A stretch of DNA of 40,836 nucleotides from NCBI GenBank assembly GCA_026169195.1, contig JAPFEH010000005.1, positions 1 through 40,836 of the forward strand, in the 5' to 3' direction. The notes below the pieces were generated by a model. The model searched no databases, was not told where the DNA came from, and saw nothing but the letters and a program-made list of their open reading frames with translations. Made by a program: the position numbers and the translations under genes. Positions within the stretch are counted from its first letter, which is position 1; each line of letters opens with the position of its first letter. This DNA comes from Dysosmobacter sp. Its GTDB lineage: Bacteria; Bacillota; Clostridia; Oscillospirales; Oscillospiraceae. Shown piece by piece: positions 30,768-40,467 of the stretch.

Positions 30768-32126
30768 TCAGTTTTTCAAGCTGTGCATGGGCGCCGGGAT
30801 ACGGCCGCCGCGGGCGATGAATTCCCTGCTGGATTCCGGATGTACCGGCATCACCGGAGCGCTGCCCAACAGTCCGCCCATCTCCACGGTATCCCCCACG
30901 CCTTTTCCCAAAGCCGGCAGCAGGCGGACAGCCGTCGTCTTGCAGTTGATCATCCCGATGGCAGCTTCATCCGCAATGATGGCGGAAATCGTCTCCGCAG
31001 GCGTATCGCCCGGCACCGCGATCATGTCCAGCCCAACGGAGCACACACAGGTCATCGCCTCCAGTTTGTCCAGAGCCAATGTTCCGGCTCTGGCCGCCGC
31101 GATCATCCCTTCATCTTCACTGACCGGGATAAACGCGCCGGAAAGCCCTCCAACAGAAGAGCTTGCCATCACGCCGCCCTTTTTGACCGCGTCATTCAGC
31201 AAGGCCAGCGCTGCCGTGGTCCCATGGGTGCCGCAGACCTCCAGCCCCATCTCTTCCAAGATGCGGGCCACACTGTCTCCCACAGCGGGCGTTGGCGCAA
31301 GGCTGAGATCCACGATGCCAAACGGCGTATCCAGCCGGCGGCTGGCCTCCTGCGCCACCAGCTGCCCCATACGCGTTACCCGGAAAGCAGTCTTTTTGAT
31401 CGTTTCCGCCACCACATCAAAGGATTCCCCCTTGACGCTCTGCAGCGCATGGTGTACCACGCCGGGGCCGGAGACACCCACATTGATGACCTTTTCCGCC
31501 TCCCCAACGCCATGAAAAGCGCCTGCCATGAAGGGGTTATCCTCCACGGCATTGCAGAATACCACCAGTTTTGCGCAGCCCAATCCGCTGTCGGATTCCG
31601 TTGCCTTGGCGGTATCCTTGATGATACGCCCCATCAACGCTACCGCATCCATATTGATTCCCGCTTTGGTAGAACCGACATTGACGGAAGCGCATACCAG
31701 CTTTGTTCGCGCCAAAGCCTCCGGAATCGACCGGATCAGCTTTTCATCCGCTAAGGTCATTCCCTTTTGTACCAGTGCGGAATACCCGCCGATAAAATTG
31801 ACACCGCAGGTTTCTGCCGCCCGATCCAGCGCCAGCGCAAACGGCACATAATTTTCTGTCTCTGATGCGCCTGCCACCAGCGCCACGGGCGTTACGGAGA
31901 TCCGCTTGTTCACAATGGGAATTCCAAACTCCCGCTCAATATCCTCGCCGGTCTTCACCAGTTTTTCAGCATAGCGGGTGATCTTGTCATAAATTTTTTC
32001 GCATGCCCGTTTTGGATCCGGATCACAACAGCTCAAAAGCGAAATCCCCATCGTGATGGTGCGGATATCCAAATGCTGCTGGTCGATCATTTCGATGGTG
32101 GAAAGGATATCTTTTTGATTGAGCAT
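30768..32126 (-). CDS. PFL family protein (UPF0210/DUF711)
   Basis: This 452-residue cytoplasmic protein of the UPF0210 (DUF711) family is annotated as PFL-like because the fold resembles pyruvate formate-lyase; there is no glycyl radical motif and no proven reaction. Family segments include [31 protein letters not shown], the Gly-rich [32 protein letters not shown], and [11 protein letters not shown]. It lies 15 bases after a small ACT-domain gene, the usual partner across Firmicutes and archaea, which suggests control by an amino acid. Length and ends are normal. Confidence 0.93.
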   Translation of the reverse strand: MLNQKDILSTIEMIDQQHLDIRTITMGISLLSCCDPDPKRACEKIYDKITRYAEKLVKTGEDIEREFGIPIVNKRISVTPVALVAGASETENYVPFALALDRAAETCGVNFIGGYSALVQKGMTLADEKLIRSIPEALARTKLVCASVNVGSTKAGINMDAVALMGRIIKDTAKATESDSGLGCAKLVVFCNAVEDNPFMAGAFHGVGEAEKVINVGVSGPGVVHHALQSVKGESFDVVAETIKKTAFRVTRMGQLVAQEASRRLDTPFGIVDLSLAPTPAVGDSVARILEEMGLEVCGTHGTTAALALLNDAVKKGGVMASSSVGGLSGAFIPVSEDEGMIAAARAGTLALDKLEAMTCVCSVGLDMIAVPGDTPAETISAIIADEAAIGMINCKTTAVRLLPALGKGVGDTVEMGGLLGSAPVMPVHPESSREFIARGGRIPAPMHSLKN

Positions 32127-32141
32127 AGTTCCTCTCCTCTC

Positions 32142-32411
32142 TCAGATCCTGTGCATAGCATCAAAGATCTCTTCCCGTTGAATGCGGATGGAAATTTCCA
32201 TTTTCTTCCCGAGCTCCTCCAGCAATCCCCGCAGATCTCCCACCGGAACTGCTGCCCGCTCCACATCCACAGCCATCACCATGGTGAATGAACCATGAAG
32301 AATCGTCTGCGAGATATCCAGAATATTCACCTGATTTTCTGCAAGCAGCGTGCAAACTGCCGCAATGATCCCTACCCGGTCCTGCCCTACAACCGTAACA
32401 ATGGCATTCAT
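32142..32411 (-). CDS. ACT domain protein (UPF0237, GcvR-like)
   Basis: This 89-residue single ACT domain protein begins NAIVTVVGQDRVGIIAAVCT and continues with the second-strand motif ILDISQTILHGSFTMVMAVD. ACT domains bind amino acids. It stands directly before the PFL-family gene, with which it always seems to travel, so it is probably the ligand sensor of that protein. ATG 32411 has AGGAGG in front. The 183-base gap upstream to lysC holds no gene. Confidence 0.92.
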   Translation of the reverse strand: MNAIVTVVGQDRVGIIAAVCTLLAENQVNILDISQTILHGSFTMVMAVDVERAAVPVGDLRGLLEELGKKMEISIRIQREEIFDAMHRI

Positions 32412-32594
32412 AAAGTTCCTCCTGACGAGACCACAGTCTCTTTTGTATCATTGGCTGGTTTGTGCGCCAGATATAAAAACGCAGCTGGGGAAAACAGCAA
32501 AGACACACTTCCGCGTTTCCTTTGCCATTTTCCTTGGCGGAAGGTCCAGCCCGCCCCATGATGCCAGCGGGCAGCATACCGTCTCAAGACCGTC

Positions 32595-33806
32595 TCAGAT
32601 CTCGTCAAAAAATTTGGCGTGGATCGCCTTGACCGCGCGGTTCACATCTTCTTCATCCAGCAGGACGGAGACGCGAATTTCAGAGGTGTTGATCATCTGG
32701 ATATTGATGCCGGCTTCATAGAGCGCCTCAAACATCTTGGCTGCCACACCGCAGTTGCTCATCAGCCCCACACCCACGATGGACACCTTACCAATACTCT
32801 CATCTGCCTCAATATGGTCAAACATCAATGCCGCCTTATGCTCATTGAGAATTTCCTCCGCCTCTACAAGATCCTTTTTATGAACCGTAAAGGTGATATC
32901 CTTGGTAGCCTCGCGGCCAATCGACTGCAAAATCACATCCACATTGATGTTGTGCTTGCTCAGCAGGTCAAAGACCTGAAACGCAACGCCGGGATTATGC
33001 TGCAGCCCGATCAAGGCAACACGGGCAATGCTGGTGTCCTTCGCCACACCGGCAATATTGGTTTTTTCCACTTTGGTGACCTCCTTAATTTTCGTGCCCG
33101 GCTTCCGCTCCAGACTGGACACAACTTCCAAATTCACTCTGAACTTTTTTGCCAGTTCCACGCTGCGGTTGTGGAGCACCTGAGCGCCTTGAGACGCCAG
33201 CTCCAGCATCTCATCATACGTGATCTCATCCAGCTTTCTGGCTTCCGGCACAATGCGGGGATCCGTGGTGTATACGCCATCCACATCCGTAAAAATCTGG
33301 CACAGATCCGCACGGAACGCAGCTGCCAGCGCAACGGCACTGGTATCGGAACCGCCGCGGCCCAATGTGGTCACATCCCCATTGCGGTCCACGCCCTGAA
33401 AGCCTGTCACCAGTATAATCCGGTGCTGATCCAGCTCCATCTGCACCCTCTCAGGGTCAATTCTCTTAATACGGGCATCAGAATGGACATTGGTGGACTG
33501 GATCCCCACCTGCCACGCAGCCAATGATACGCAGGGCAGACCCATGCTCTCCAGCGCCATTGCGCACAGGGCAACAGAAATCTGCTCCCCCGTAGACAGC
33601 AGCATATCCATTTCCCGCTTGGAGGCGTTGGGATTGATCTCCTGTGCTTTGGCAATCAGATCATCCGTGGTATCCCCCTGCGCAGAGAGCACCACGATCA
33701 CATCGTTGCCCTGCAAATAGGTTTCTGCGATGATACCGGCGACATTCCGGATACGCTGAGCGTCTCTGACGGAACTGCCGCCGAATTTCTGTACGATCAA
33801 ACTCAT
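32595..33806 (-). CDS. lysC: Aspartate kinase
   Basis: Aspartate kinase phosphorylates L-aspartate, the first step to lysine, threonine and methionine. The 403 residues start with the kinase signature IVQKFGGSSVRDAQRI, followed by FQGVDRNGDVTTLGRGGSDTSA and FTDVDGVYTTDPRIV, and end in two ACT domains (about 265-403; MINTSEIRVSVLLDEEDVNRA) for feedback by lysine and/or threonine. It follows homoserine dehydrogenase on the same strand with a 71-base gap and an AAGGAAG ribosome site. No leader resembling a lysine riboswitch is seen in that gap. Confidence 0.97.
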   Translation of the reverse strand: MSLIVQKFGGSSVRDAQRIRNVAGIIAETYLQGNDVIVVLSAQGDTTDDLIAKAQEINPNASKREMDMLLSTGEQISVALCAMALESMGLPCVSLAAWQVGIQSTNVHSDARIKRIDPERVQMELDQHRIILVTGFQGVDRNGDVTTLGRGGSDTSAVALAAAFRADLCQIFTDVDGVYTTDPRIVPEARKLDEITYDEMLELASQGAQVLHNRSVELAKKFRVNLEVVSSLERKPGTKIKEVTKVEKTNIAGVAKDTSIARVALIGLQHNPGVAFQVFDLLSKHNINVDVILQSIGREATKDITFTVHKKDLVEAEEILNEHKAALMFDHIEADESIGKVSIVGVGLMSNCGVAAKMFEALYEAGINIQMINTSEIRVSVLLDEEDVNRAVKAIHAKFFDEI

Positions 33807-33877
33807 AGTTGTGCTTCCTTCTTTGCTTCAAATTCGGGACTCCGCTCTATTATACGCAGGCGGAGAAGGGTTGTCGC

Positions 33878-35071
33878 TTACGCCAGTACCCGCATACACG
33901 CCAAAACATTCAGGCAGCGGGCCTGCTGTCTGGCATCCTGTCCGCTGATGCGGTCTGTTAAAAAGGCGGTTTCACCATCCTCACTGAGAACCTCCACCTG
34001 ACCAAACGCCATGGCTGCATCCGTCAGGCTTCCTTCGATCCGGAAATAATACCGCGTATGGAGTTCCTGCGGGTCCTCAAAGCCATCCGTCTCCGGAGAC
34101 CAGCCGATCTCCTCCCGTCGGGGGCTGGCCTGAAGGCATTCCATCACATCTGCGACACAGGCGGACGCAGTCGGCAATTCGCCGGCGCCCTTACCGTAAA
34201 ACATCACTTCACCGGTGGCATTGCCCTTTACCATCACGGCATTGAATACATCCTCCACTCCGGAAATGGGATTTTCCTCGGGAATCAGGTGAGGCGCCAC
34301 ATAGGCAGTGCGCCCGCCGCCCGGAAGCCGCACGGCCCGCCCCAGCAGCTTGATCCGATACCCTGCCCGCTCCGCAATCTTTACATCCCGAAGCGACAGC
34401 TTTGTGATCCCCTCCATTGGCACTTCTTCCGGATCGATCTGGTGTCCGAACGCAAGATCCGCCAAAATGCAGATTTTGCGGCCGGCATCTATTCCCTCTA
34501 CATCAGCGGTGGGATCCGCCTCCGCATATCCCTTTGCCTGCGCCTCCCGCAAGGCATCCGAGAAAAAGGCGCCGGTGCGCACCATCCGGGTAAGAATATA
34601 ATTGGTCGTGCCATTCAAAATGCCGTAGACTTCGTCGATCCGGTTGGCAGCCATACACTGTGTCAGCGGATGCAGGACCGGAATCCCCCCGCCCACACTG
34701 GCTTCAAACAGGTAGTTGACGCTTTTCTTCTTGGCCAAAGCCAGCAGCTCACATCCATGCTCCGCCACCAGCTGCTTATTGGCGGTGACCACATGCTTGC
34801 CGGCCATCAGCGCCCGTTTCGTATATTCATAGGCAGCCTCTACACCGCCAATGGTCTCCACCACCACACGAATATCCTCGTCTTCTTCTATCCGGCTGAA
34901 ATCATCCGTCATCAGCTGGCGATAGGGGCCGTCTTTAAAATGGCGAACCAGAATCCGCTTCACCTGCAGGGGCTCTCCCAGCTTCCGCTCGATTTGACGG
35001 GCATTTTCCGACACCACCTTCGCAACGCCGGTCCCCACTGTGCCAAGCCCCATGATCGCAATTTGTATCAT
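33878..35071 (-). CDS. hom: Homoserine dehydrogenase
   Basis: This enzyme reduces aspartate semialdehyde to homoserine on the way to threonine and methionine. The 397 residues show the NAD(P) site IMGLGTVGTGVAKV at the N-terminus and the catalytic domain with GILNGTTNYILTRM, ALREAQAKGYAEADPTADVEG (just past the family signature) and GKGAGELPTASACVADV. The C-terminal ~60 residues form an ACT-like part, somewhat shorter than usual. It lies 14 bases after the ACT-domain gene with AAAAGGAG in front, and precedes lysC, so the three are one operon. Confidence 0.97.
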   Translation of the reverse strand: MIQIAIMGLGTVGTGVAKVVSENARQIERKLGEPLQVKRILVRHFKDGPYRQLMTDDFSRIEEDEDIRVVVETIGGVEAAYEYTKRALMAGKHVVTANKQLVAEHGCELLALAKKKSVNYLFEASVGGGIPVLHPLTQCMAANRIDEVYGILNGTTNYILTRMVRTGAFFSDALREAQAKGYAEADPTADVEGIDAGRKICILADLAFGHQIDPEEVPMEGITKLSLRDVKIAERAGYRIKLLGRAVRLPGGGRTAYVAPHLIPEENPISGVEDVFNAVMVKGNATGEVMFYGKGAGELPTASACVADVMECLQASPRREEIGWSPETDGFEDPQELHTRYYFRIEGSLTDAAMAFGQVEVLSEDGETAFLTDRISGQDARQQARCLNVLACMRVLA

Positions 35072-35085
35072 CGTTTTTCTCCTTT

Positions 35086-35526
35086 TCAGCCTGCCAGAAT
35101 CTCAAACCGCACCACACCGTCCAAGCTTTCCACATCAGCAAGCAGCTGCTCCAGCGACTCGGCCATCTCACTGGTCTCCGCCGAAATGGTAACCGCCGCA
35201 CAGCCGTTGGTCGGGATCGACTGGTTGATGGTGAGAATGTTGGCGCCGGAGGATGCGAACACCGACAGCACCCGGCTCAATACGCCGGATGTGTCCTTCA
35301 GCATACCGTAGAACGTGATAATATGCTCTGATTTCATATCATTGAACGGCTGCACAGAATCCTTGTATTTATAAAATGCGCTGCGGCTGATCCCTGCCAG
35401 ACGGGTAGCCGCCCCCACAGTCTCTGCCTCACCAGTCTGCATCATCCGCTTGGCTTCCGCTACTTTAATAAAAATTTCCGGCAGAGCATCTGCCGCCACA
35501 ATGTAATACTTAATCGTCTTCGCCAT
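35086..35526 (-). CDS. ACT domain-containing protein (UPF0735, PheB-like)
   Basis: 146 residues. The N-terminal half is a short helical region with a helix-turn-helix look (EAETVGAATRLAGISRSAFY); the C-terminal half is an ACT domain (FYGMLKDTSGVLSRVLSVFA, ANILTINQSIPTNGCAAVTI). It is the UPF0735/PheB family, often placed before hom or pheA in Firmicutes, and may sense an amino acid and regulate the operon. ATG 35526 is chosen because AGGAGG lies 7 bases before it; the longer frame to 35652 crosses the promoter. Confidence 0.88.
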   Translation of the reverse strand: MAKTIKYYIVAADALPEIFIKVAEAKRMMQTGEAETVGAATRLAGISRSAFYKYKDSVQPFNDMKSEHIITFYGMLKDTSGVLSRVLSVFASSGANILTINQSIPTNGCAAVTISAETSEMAESLEQLLADVESLDGVVRFEILAG

Positions 35527-35566
35527 CAGTCCGCCTCCTACGGTCATTTGTCCTTGCATATCGCCC

Positions 35567-35595
35567 ATAGTACCACATTTTTCTCCAAGGTGCAA
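35567..35595 (-). promoter_or_regulatory. Sigma-A promoter of the ACT-hom-lysC operon
   Basis: On the minus strand TTGCAC (35595-35590) and TACTAT (35572-35567) are 17 bases apart and 40 bases upstream of the ACT-protein start. The leader is too short for a riboswitch or T-box. Confidence 0.75.
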
Positions 35596-35724
35596 CCGCA
35601 ATGTACGAAAAAGCTTTGGCAGAAACATGGAAAGTTTCCTTCGGTTGTCCACCTATCGTGGTCAAAATGACCGGAGCCGTGGAAACGCTCCCCTTGAAAT
35701 GGAATCATGCTGCCCGCAAAAGCC

Positions 35725-35755
35725 AAGCCCCCGCACCAGCTTGGTGCAGGGGCTT
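35725..35755 (-). terminator. Terminator after the M18 aminopeptidase gene
   Basis: A 7-bp plus 6-bp stem with one mismatch (35725-35737 against 35743-35755, central loop about 35738-35742) lies just beyond the stop at 35767; on the minus strand it is followed by GGCTTTTGC. It ends the prfA-sua5-M18 unit. Confidence 0.65.
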
Positions 35756-35766
35756 TACTTCTTTTT

Positions 35767-37173
35767 TTACATTTCCGCCTGATAGACCGCTTTCATGCCC
35801 TTGTAGGTTTCATAGCAATCCAGCTTTGAGACGATCTCGAACGGTGCATGCATGGAGAGCACCGGAACGCCGGCGTCCAGTGTGGTAATATTGCGGTTGG
35901 CCATATACATCGCCACTGTACCGCCGCCTCCGGCATCCACCTTGCCCAGCTCTGCAATCTGCCAGATAACGCCGGCATCGTCAAACAGGCGGCGGACATA
36001 AGCCACCGTCTCTGCATCGGCATCGCTGGCGCCGGACTTTCCCCGTGCGCCGGTATACTTGCAAAGACCGATTCCATAGTTCAGCAATGCGGCATTCCGC
36101 TTCTCGTATACCTCGGCATAATCAGGATCATACGCCGCTGTCACATCCGCGCTGAGGCAAAAGGATTGTTCAAAGCATGCCCGGACAGGAACCCCCTGCG
36201 CATCGCACAAATCTTCCATAAAGGTGTCAAATGCGGCAGACTGCATACCGGTCACGCCATCAGAGCCGATCTCCTCCTTATCCGCCAGCACACAGACCGC
36301 CGTTTTTTCCGGTGTTTTCGCAAGATCCAGCAAAGCCCGCAGGGCCGCATAGGCGCAGACCCGATCATCGTGCCCGTAGGCGCCGATCATAGAACGGTCC
36401 AGTCCAATCTCACAGGCTTTGACAGCCGGAACAGCCTCCAATTCCGCAGAAGTGAGGTCATCTTCCGTAATACCGTATTTTTCGTGCAGCAGCTGCATCA
36501 CTGCCAGCTTCACCCGTCCGGATTCCTCTTCTCCGCCAATCGGCCGGCTTCCCAGCAGCAAATTCAGCGTCTCGCCGGGGATCGCGGACGCCAGCGGCTT
36601 TTTCGCCTGCTCCTGCCCCAGATGAGGCAGCAGGTCTGTAATCACCAGTCGGGGATCCCCTTCGTCCTCTCCGATATTGACACACACCGATGTGCCGTCC
36701 TTCAGCGCAACGACACCCCGCAGTTCCAGCGGAATGGTGACCCACTGATATTTGCGGATCCCCCCGTAATAATGGGTCTTGAAGAATGCCAGCTCACTGT
36801 CCTCGTACAGAGGATTCGGTTTGAGATCCAATCTGGGAGAGTCGATGTGCGCGGCCGTGATCTGCGCGCCCTCAGCCAGACTTTTCTCGCCGATATGGGC
36901 CAGAAGCACAGATTTGCCACGGTTGCAGAGATACAGCTTATCACCGGACTTCACATCCATCCCCCGGGTATACGGGCGGTAGCCCGCTTCCTCCGCAAGA
37001 CGAACAGCCTCCGCAGCACATAGACGCTCGGTCTTTCCGGCATCCAAAAATGTCATATAGGTCCGGCAGTAAGCCTCCATTTCAGGCAGCTCCGCGGCCT
37101 GCACCAGATCATAGCCATGCTTCTTTTGGGACAGCAGTGTTTCTTTCAATGCTTTGTATGCATCCTTATCCAT
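35767..37173 (-). CDS. M18 family zinc aminopeptidase
   Basis: This 468-residue cytosolic aminopeptidase of family M18 removes N-terminal, often acidic, residues from peptides. Metal-binding segments seen are TAAHIDSPRLDLKP (His109, Asp111), ADKEEIGSDGVTGMQS with the catalytic Glu pair, YGHDDRVCAYAAL, and the C-terminal SMHAPFEIVSKLD. The start codon overlaps the end of the Sua5-CoaE gene by 8 bases, so translation is coupled. It closes the operon before a hairpin. Confidence 0.95.
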   Translation of the reverse strand: MDKDAYKALKETLLSQKKHGYDLVQAAELPEMEAYCRTYMTFLDAGKTERLCAAEAVRLAEEAGYRPYTRGMDVKSGDKLYLCNRGKSVLLAHIGEKSLAEGAQITAAHIDSPRLDLKPNPLYEDSELAFFKTHYYGGIRKYQWVTIPLELRGVVALKDGTSVCVNIGEDEGDPRLVITDLLPHLGQEQAKKPLASAIPGETLNLLLGSRPIGGEEESGRVKLAVMQLLHEKYGITEDDLTSAELEAVPAVKACEIGLDRSMIGAYGHDDRVCAYAALRALLDLAKTPEKTAVCVLADKEEIGSDGVTGMQSAAFDTFMEDLCDAQGVPVRACFEQSFCLSADVTAAYDPDYAEVYEKRNAALLNYGIGLCKYTGARGKSGASDADAETVAYVRRLFDDAGVIWQIAELGKVDAGGGGTVAMYMANRNITTLDAGVPVLSMHAPFEIVSKLDCYETYKGMKAVYQAEM

Positions 37174-38830
37174 GTGATTTTTCCTCCTTGATGCCGTCGA
37201 TCAGCCGCTTAAAATAAAGCCGTGCCTCCTCACGGAAGGTCTCTGCCGTATCTGCGGCATTGTTCAATTCGCAGTCACATTTGTTGCGGTAGTATTCGTC
37301 AGACTTCTGTGCGTTGATCCGCATACGGGCATACTGCTCGCTGATGCCATCCCGCGCCATGACCCGACGGACCCGCAGTTCCACCGGCGCCGTCACTGCC
37401 ACGGTGCGGTCGCAGATGGTATCCAGCCCGCTCTCCAGCAGATTGATGGCGTCAATGGCATACAGCCCGTCCCCCTCGCCTACCAGCGCGCGGATCTCCG
37501 GCAGCAAAAACCGGTAGACGATGCTGTTGAGCTTATCCAGCCGTTCTTTTTTTGCAAAGACTTCCTGTCCCAGCTTCTGCCGGTTCAACGTTCCATCTGC
37601 CCGGAACACTCCGGGGAACACCATATGAATGGCATTGCGCATCTCCTGATTTTCTGCCAGCATCCGGTGATAGACCTGATCGCAGTCCACCACCGTACCG
37701 CCCAGATCCTCAATGGCCCGCAGCGCGCTGCTTTTTCCCGCGCCGGTTCCGCCGGTGAGCCCCAGAACCACCCGCAGGCTGTCCGCCTCCATCACACGGA
37801 AGCCCGCGGCTTTTTTCAGCCGGTTGCTGATTGCCAGCCCCAGTCCCCGGTTATCGGGGCACTGTGCATAAATCTCTGTTACATCACTGGAGTCAAACGC
37901 CCGCAGCGCGTCAAAAACCCGCTGGGCCTGAATCAGCTTATCCCCGCTGGGGCCTAAACACTGGACCTTCTGATCCCGAAACAGTCCGGCATACTCATCA
38001 AAGCAGATCACGCCTGTGGACGGCCCCACCTGCTGACGGATCAGTCTCGCCGACGCCTCCGGCGCACCGGTGACCACCGTGACAGGTGCTTTGGGTGCAT
38101 AATGGCGGTATTTCATACCGGGAGCCTTCGGCTGTTCCCCCTCTGCCAGCAATCCGGTGACTGCTTTGTCCACAGCAACAGGACCAATCAGCTGCTCCAG
38201 CGCCTCCAGCGGCAGCCCGCCGGGCCGCAGAAGGCGGGGGGGATCACAGGTAAGATCCAGAATGGTGGATTCCACTCCCACGGCACAAGGACCGCCGTCC
38301 ACAACGCCCTCGATTTTTCCGTCCATATCCTCCAACACATCCTGCGCCGAGGTGCAGCTGGGACGTCCGGAAGTATTGGCGCTGGGAGCCGCCACAGGGA
38401 TCCCGGCCTCCCGGATGATGGCCAGTGTCACAGGATGGTTCGGGCAGCGCATCGCCACCGTATCGAGGCCTGCCGTGATGACATCAGGCACCACATCCTT
38501 GCGGCACTTGAGAATCATCGTAAGAGGGCCGGGCCAGAATTTCCGTGCCAGCACATAAGCCAGCGGGGGGATGTCCCTGCAATACCGGGGCAGCCACTGC
38601 TGTCCGGGTATGGTGAGGATCAGCGGGTTATCCTGCGGGCGGCCCTTGGCCTCAAAAATGCGCCGGACAGCCGCAGGGTCCAGACCGTTGGCGGCCAGCC
38701 CATACACCGTCTCTGTCGGGATCCCCACCAAGCCTCCCTCCCGCAGGATTTTGGCGGCGGCACTGATCTTTTCTTCGATCTCCTTTTGCTGTCCCTTTGT
38801 GTCCCTCAAATCATAATAGATCGTCTGCAT
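37166..38830 (-). CDS. Fusion of threonylcarbamoyl-AMP synthase (Sua5) and dephospho-CoA kinase (CoaE)
   Basis: 554 residues carry two complete enzymes. Residues ~20-215 are the TsaC/YrdC core (GGLVGIPTETVYGLAANGL, then FEAKGRPQDNPL, IPVAAPSANTSGRPS), which makes threonylcarbamoyl-AMP for t6A37 of tRNA. Residues ~235-345 are the Sua5 C-terminal domain, with the linker APGMKYRHYAP. Residues ~353-554 are dephospho-CoA kinase, the last step of CoA synthesis, with the P-loop LGLTGGTGAGKSSALRAI (356-373) and VVDCDQVYHRML. Normal Sua5 has ~350 residues and CoaE ~200, so neither part is shortened. No stop or start signal lies between them. It lies between prfA and the M18 peptidase. Confidence 0.92.
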   Translation of the reverse strand: MQTIYYDLRDTKGQQKEIEEKISAAAKILREGGLVGIPTETVYGLAANGLDPAAVRRIFEAKGRPQDNPLILTIPGQQWLPRYCRDIPPLAYVLARKFWPGPLTMILKCRKDVVPDVITAGLDTVAMRCPNHPVTLAIIREAGIPVAAPSANTSGRPSCTSAQDVLEDMDGKIEGVVDGGPCAVGVESTILDLTCDPPRLLRPGGLPLEALEQLIGPVAVDKAVTGLLAEGEQPKAPGMKYRHYAPKAPVTVVTGAPEASARLIRQQVGPSTGVICFDEYAGLFRDQKVQCLGPSGDKLIQAQRVFDALRAFDSSDVTEIYAQCPDNRGLGLAISNRLKKAAGFRVMEADSLRVVLGLTGGTGAGKSSALRAIEDLGGTVVDCDQVYHRMLAENQEMRNAIHMVFPGVFRADGTLNRQKLGQEVFAKKERLDKLNSIVYRFLLPEIRALVGEGDGLYAIDAINLLESGLDTICDRTVAVTAPVELRVRRVMARDGISEQYARMRINAQKSDEYYRNKCDCELNNAADTAETFREEARLYFKRLIDGIKEEKSHG

Positions 38831-38857
38831 ATTTTTCGCCTCTGTTTCTATCTTCTG

Positions 38858-39928
38858 TCATTGGTCTGCACCTGTGCCGCTTTTCAGCTTCTCTGTCCGA
38901 TCCGCCGTCACCAGAGCATCGATCAATTCGTCCAAGTCACCGTCCATGACGGCATCCAGCTTGTACAGGGTCAGGCCGATCCGGTGGTCCGTCACCCGTC
39001 CCTGCGGAAAATTATAGGTACGGATCCGCTCGCTGCGGTCACCGCTTCCCACCTGACTGCGGCGTGCCGCCGCTTCAGCCGCGTCCCGCTTTTCCCGCTC
39101 TGCTTCATATAATTTAGATGCCAGAATCCGCATCGCCTTGTCCCGGTTCTGAAACTGGCTCCGCTCCTGCTGACATTCTGCAACCGTGCCCGTGGGCTTA
39201 TGAATCAGCCGCACAGCAGAAGAGGTCTTATTGACATGCTGGCCGCCGGCGCCGGAGGCCCGGAACACCTGCAGTTCAATATCCGCCGGATTCAGCTCCA
39301 CATCCACATCCTCTGCCTCCGGCAGTACCGCCACTGTGGCTGCACTGGTGTGGATCCGCCCGCCGGATTCCGTCTCCGGTACCCGCTGAACCCGATGGAC
39401 GCCGCTTTCAAACTTCAATCTGGAAAAAGCGCCTTCGCCTTCAATGAGCACACTGCACTCTTTGACACCGCCCAATTCTGTTTCGTTCAGATTGACGATC
39501 TCCATCTTCCAGCCTCTGGACTGCGCGTACATGGTATACATACGCAAAAGGGAGTGGGCAAACAGCGCCCCTTCCTCCCCGCCAACGCCGCTGCGAAGCT
39601 CCATAATCACATTGCGGCGGTCATTCGGATCTTTTGGCAGGAGCAGAAGCTGCAATTCCGCCCACAGCTGCTCCAGACGCCGTCTGGACGCAGCCAGCTC
39701 CTCCTGCGCCAGCTCCCGAAAATCAGGATCTGAAAGCAGAGCTTCGGCATCCGTCAGATCCTGCTGCGCCCGCAGATATGCCCGATACGTCTCCACGACC
39801 GGCTCCAGATCTTTCAAATCCCGGTTGACCCGCCGGAGTTTTTCCATGTCGGTGTATACGGCAGGGTCCGCCAGCTGCGCCTGCAGATCCTCATACCGCA
39901 GCTCCAACTGTCTGAGTTTTTCCTGCAT
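38858..39928 (-). CDS. prfA: Peptide chain release factor 1
   Basis: RF1 releases the peptide at UAA and UAG. The 356-residue protein has the GGQ motif in [20 protein letters not shown] and the codon-recognition region [18 protein letters not shown], where PET takes the place of PAT; there is no SPF motif of RF2. ATG 39928 is preferred because AAAGGAG stands 6 bases before it; the ATG at 39946 lacks a ribosome site. It follows the flavodoxin gene by 39 bases. The methyltransferase gene prmC, often next to prfA, is not in this window. Confidence 0.97.
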   Translation of the reverse strand: MQEKLRQLELRYEDLQAQLADPAVYTDMEKLRRVNRDLKDLEPVVETYRAYLRAQQDLTDAEALLSDPDFRELAQEELAASRRRLEQLWAELQLLLLPKDPNDRRNVIMELRSGVGGEEGALFAHSLLRMYTMYAQSRGWKMEIVNLNETELGGVKECSVLIEGEGAFSRLKFESGVHRVQRVPETESGGRIHTSAATVAVLPEAEDVDVELNPADIELQVFRASGAGGQHVNKTSSAVRLIHKPTGTVAECQQERSQFQNRDKAMRILASKLYEAEREKRDAAEAAARRSQVGSGDRSERIRTYNFPQGRVTDHRIGLTLYKLDAVMDGDLDELIDALVTADRTEKLKSGTGADQ

Positions 39929-39967
39929 GCGCTGCTCCTTTCCCATTGATTTGAAAAAGCACGCCTC

Positions 39968-40456
39968 TCATTGCTGCTCCAGCAGTTCCCGCGTCTTCCG
40001 CAGGAACTCTTCCTCCCAGAAGGCATATCCCACGGAGCCTGCCTGCAAAGACACTGCCGCGCAGTGGCCGCAGGGCACATACCGGTCCATCTGCTCATAG
40101 ACCGCCTCTCCCCGGTTCTCACTGCCCCGGATAATCACATAGGCGGCATGATTCAGACGTTTGCCGTGCGCCTTCAAAAAGCTGCGCACCACGGCGCTGC
40201 AGCGCCCTGCCCAGACAGGGGTGCCCACAATCACCAGACGATAATCTTCCAAGGGTCTGGCCGTTTGAAAATTCCGCAATGGGCGAACCGTTTTCCGCAT
40301 GGCATCCAGACCGCTGCGGAGCCAGCCCTGCCAGCCGCTGCGGTTCACGCCGTCGCGCAGTTCCACGATTTCAGCTCCCAGCGCCTGAGCAATCTCCTCC
40401 ATCGCCTGTTTGGTATTTCCTGTTCTCGAATAATAAATACACAGTATGTCGCTCAT
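39968..40456 (-). CDS. Flavodoxin family protein
   Basis: 162 residues. The FMN phosphate loop is YYSRTGNTKQAMEEIA at the N-terminus; a second flavin segment is VIVGTPVWAGRCSAVVRSFL. It is a flavodoxin-like electron carrier or NADPH-dependent reductase of the type found in many anaerobes. ATG 40456 has GAGGAG in front; the longer frame begins inside the YdcF gene end. It starts 11 bases after the YdcF stop and precedes prfA. Confidence 0.88.
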   Translation of the reverse strand: MSDILCIYYSRTGNTKQAMEEIAQALGAEIVELRDGVNRSGWQGWLRSGLDAMRKTVRPLRNFQTARPLEDYRLVIVGTPVWAGRCSAVVRSFLKAHGKRLNHAAYVIIRGSENRGEAVYEQMDRYVPCGHCAAVSLQAGSVGYAFWEEEFLRKTRELLEQQ

Positions 40457-40467
40457 CGGATATCTCC

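Noticed and set aside
35527..35766. Lysine riboswitch or T-box before the ACT-hom-lysC operon
   Set aside because: The promoter at 35567-35595 leaves only ~40 bases of leader, and no specifier-like or riboswitch fold is visible.
34058..37023. Long plus-strand frames at 34058-35311 and 35848-37023
   Set aside because: They are shadows of hom and the M18 peptidase, whose family motifs are unambiguous on the minus strand.
38102..39112. 336-residue plus-strand frame
   Set aside because: Antisense of the Sua5 part and prfA; composition is typical of a shadow frame.
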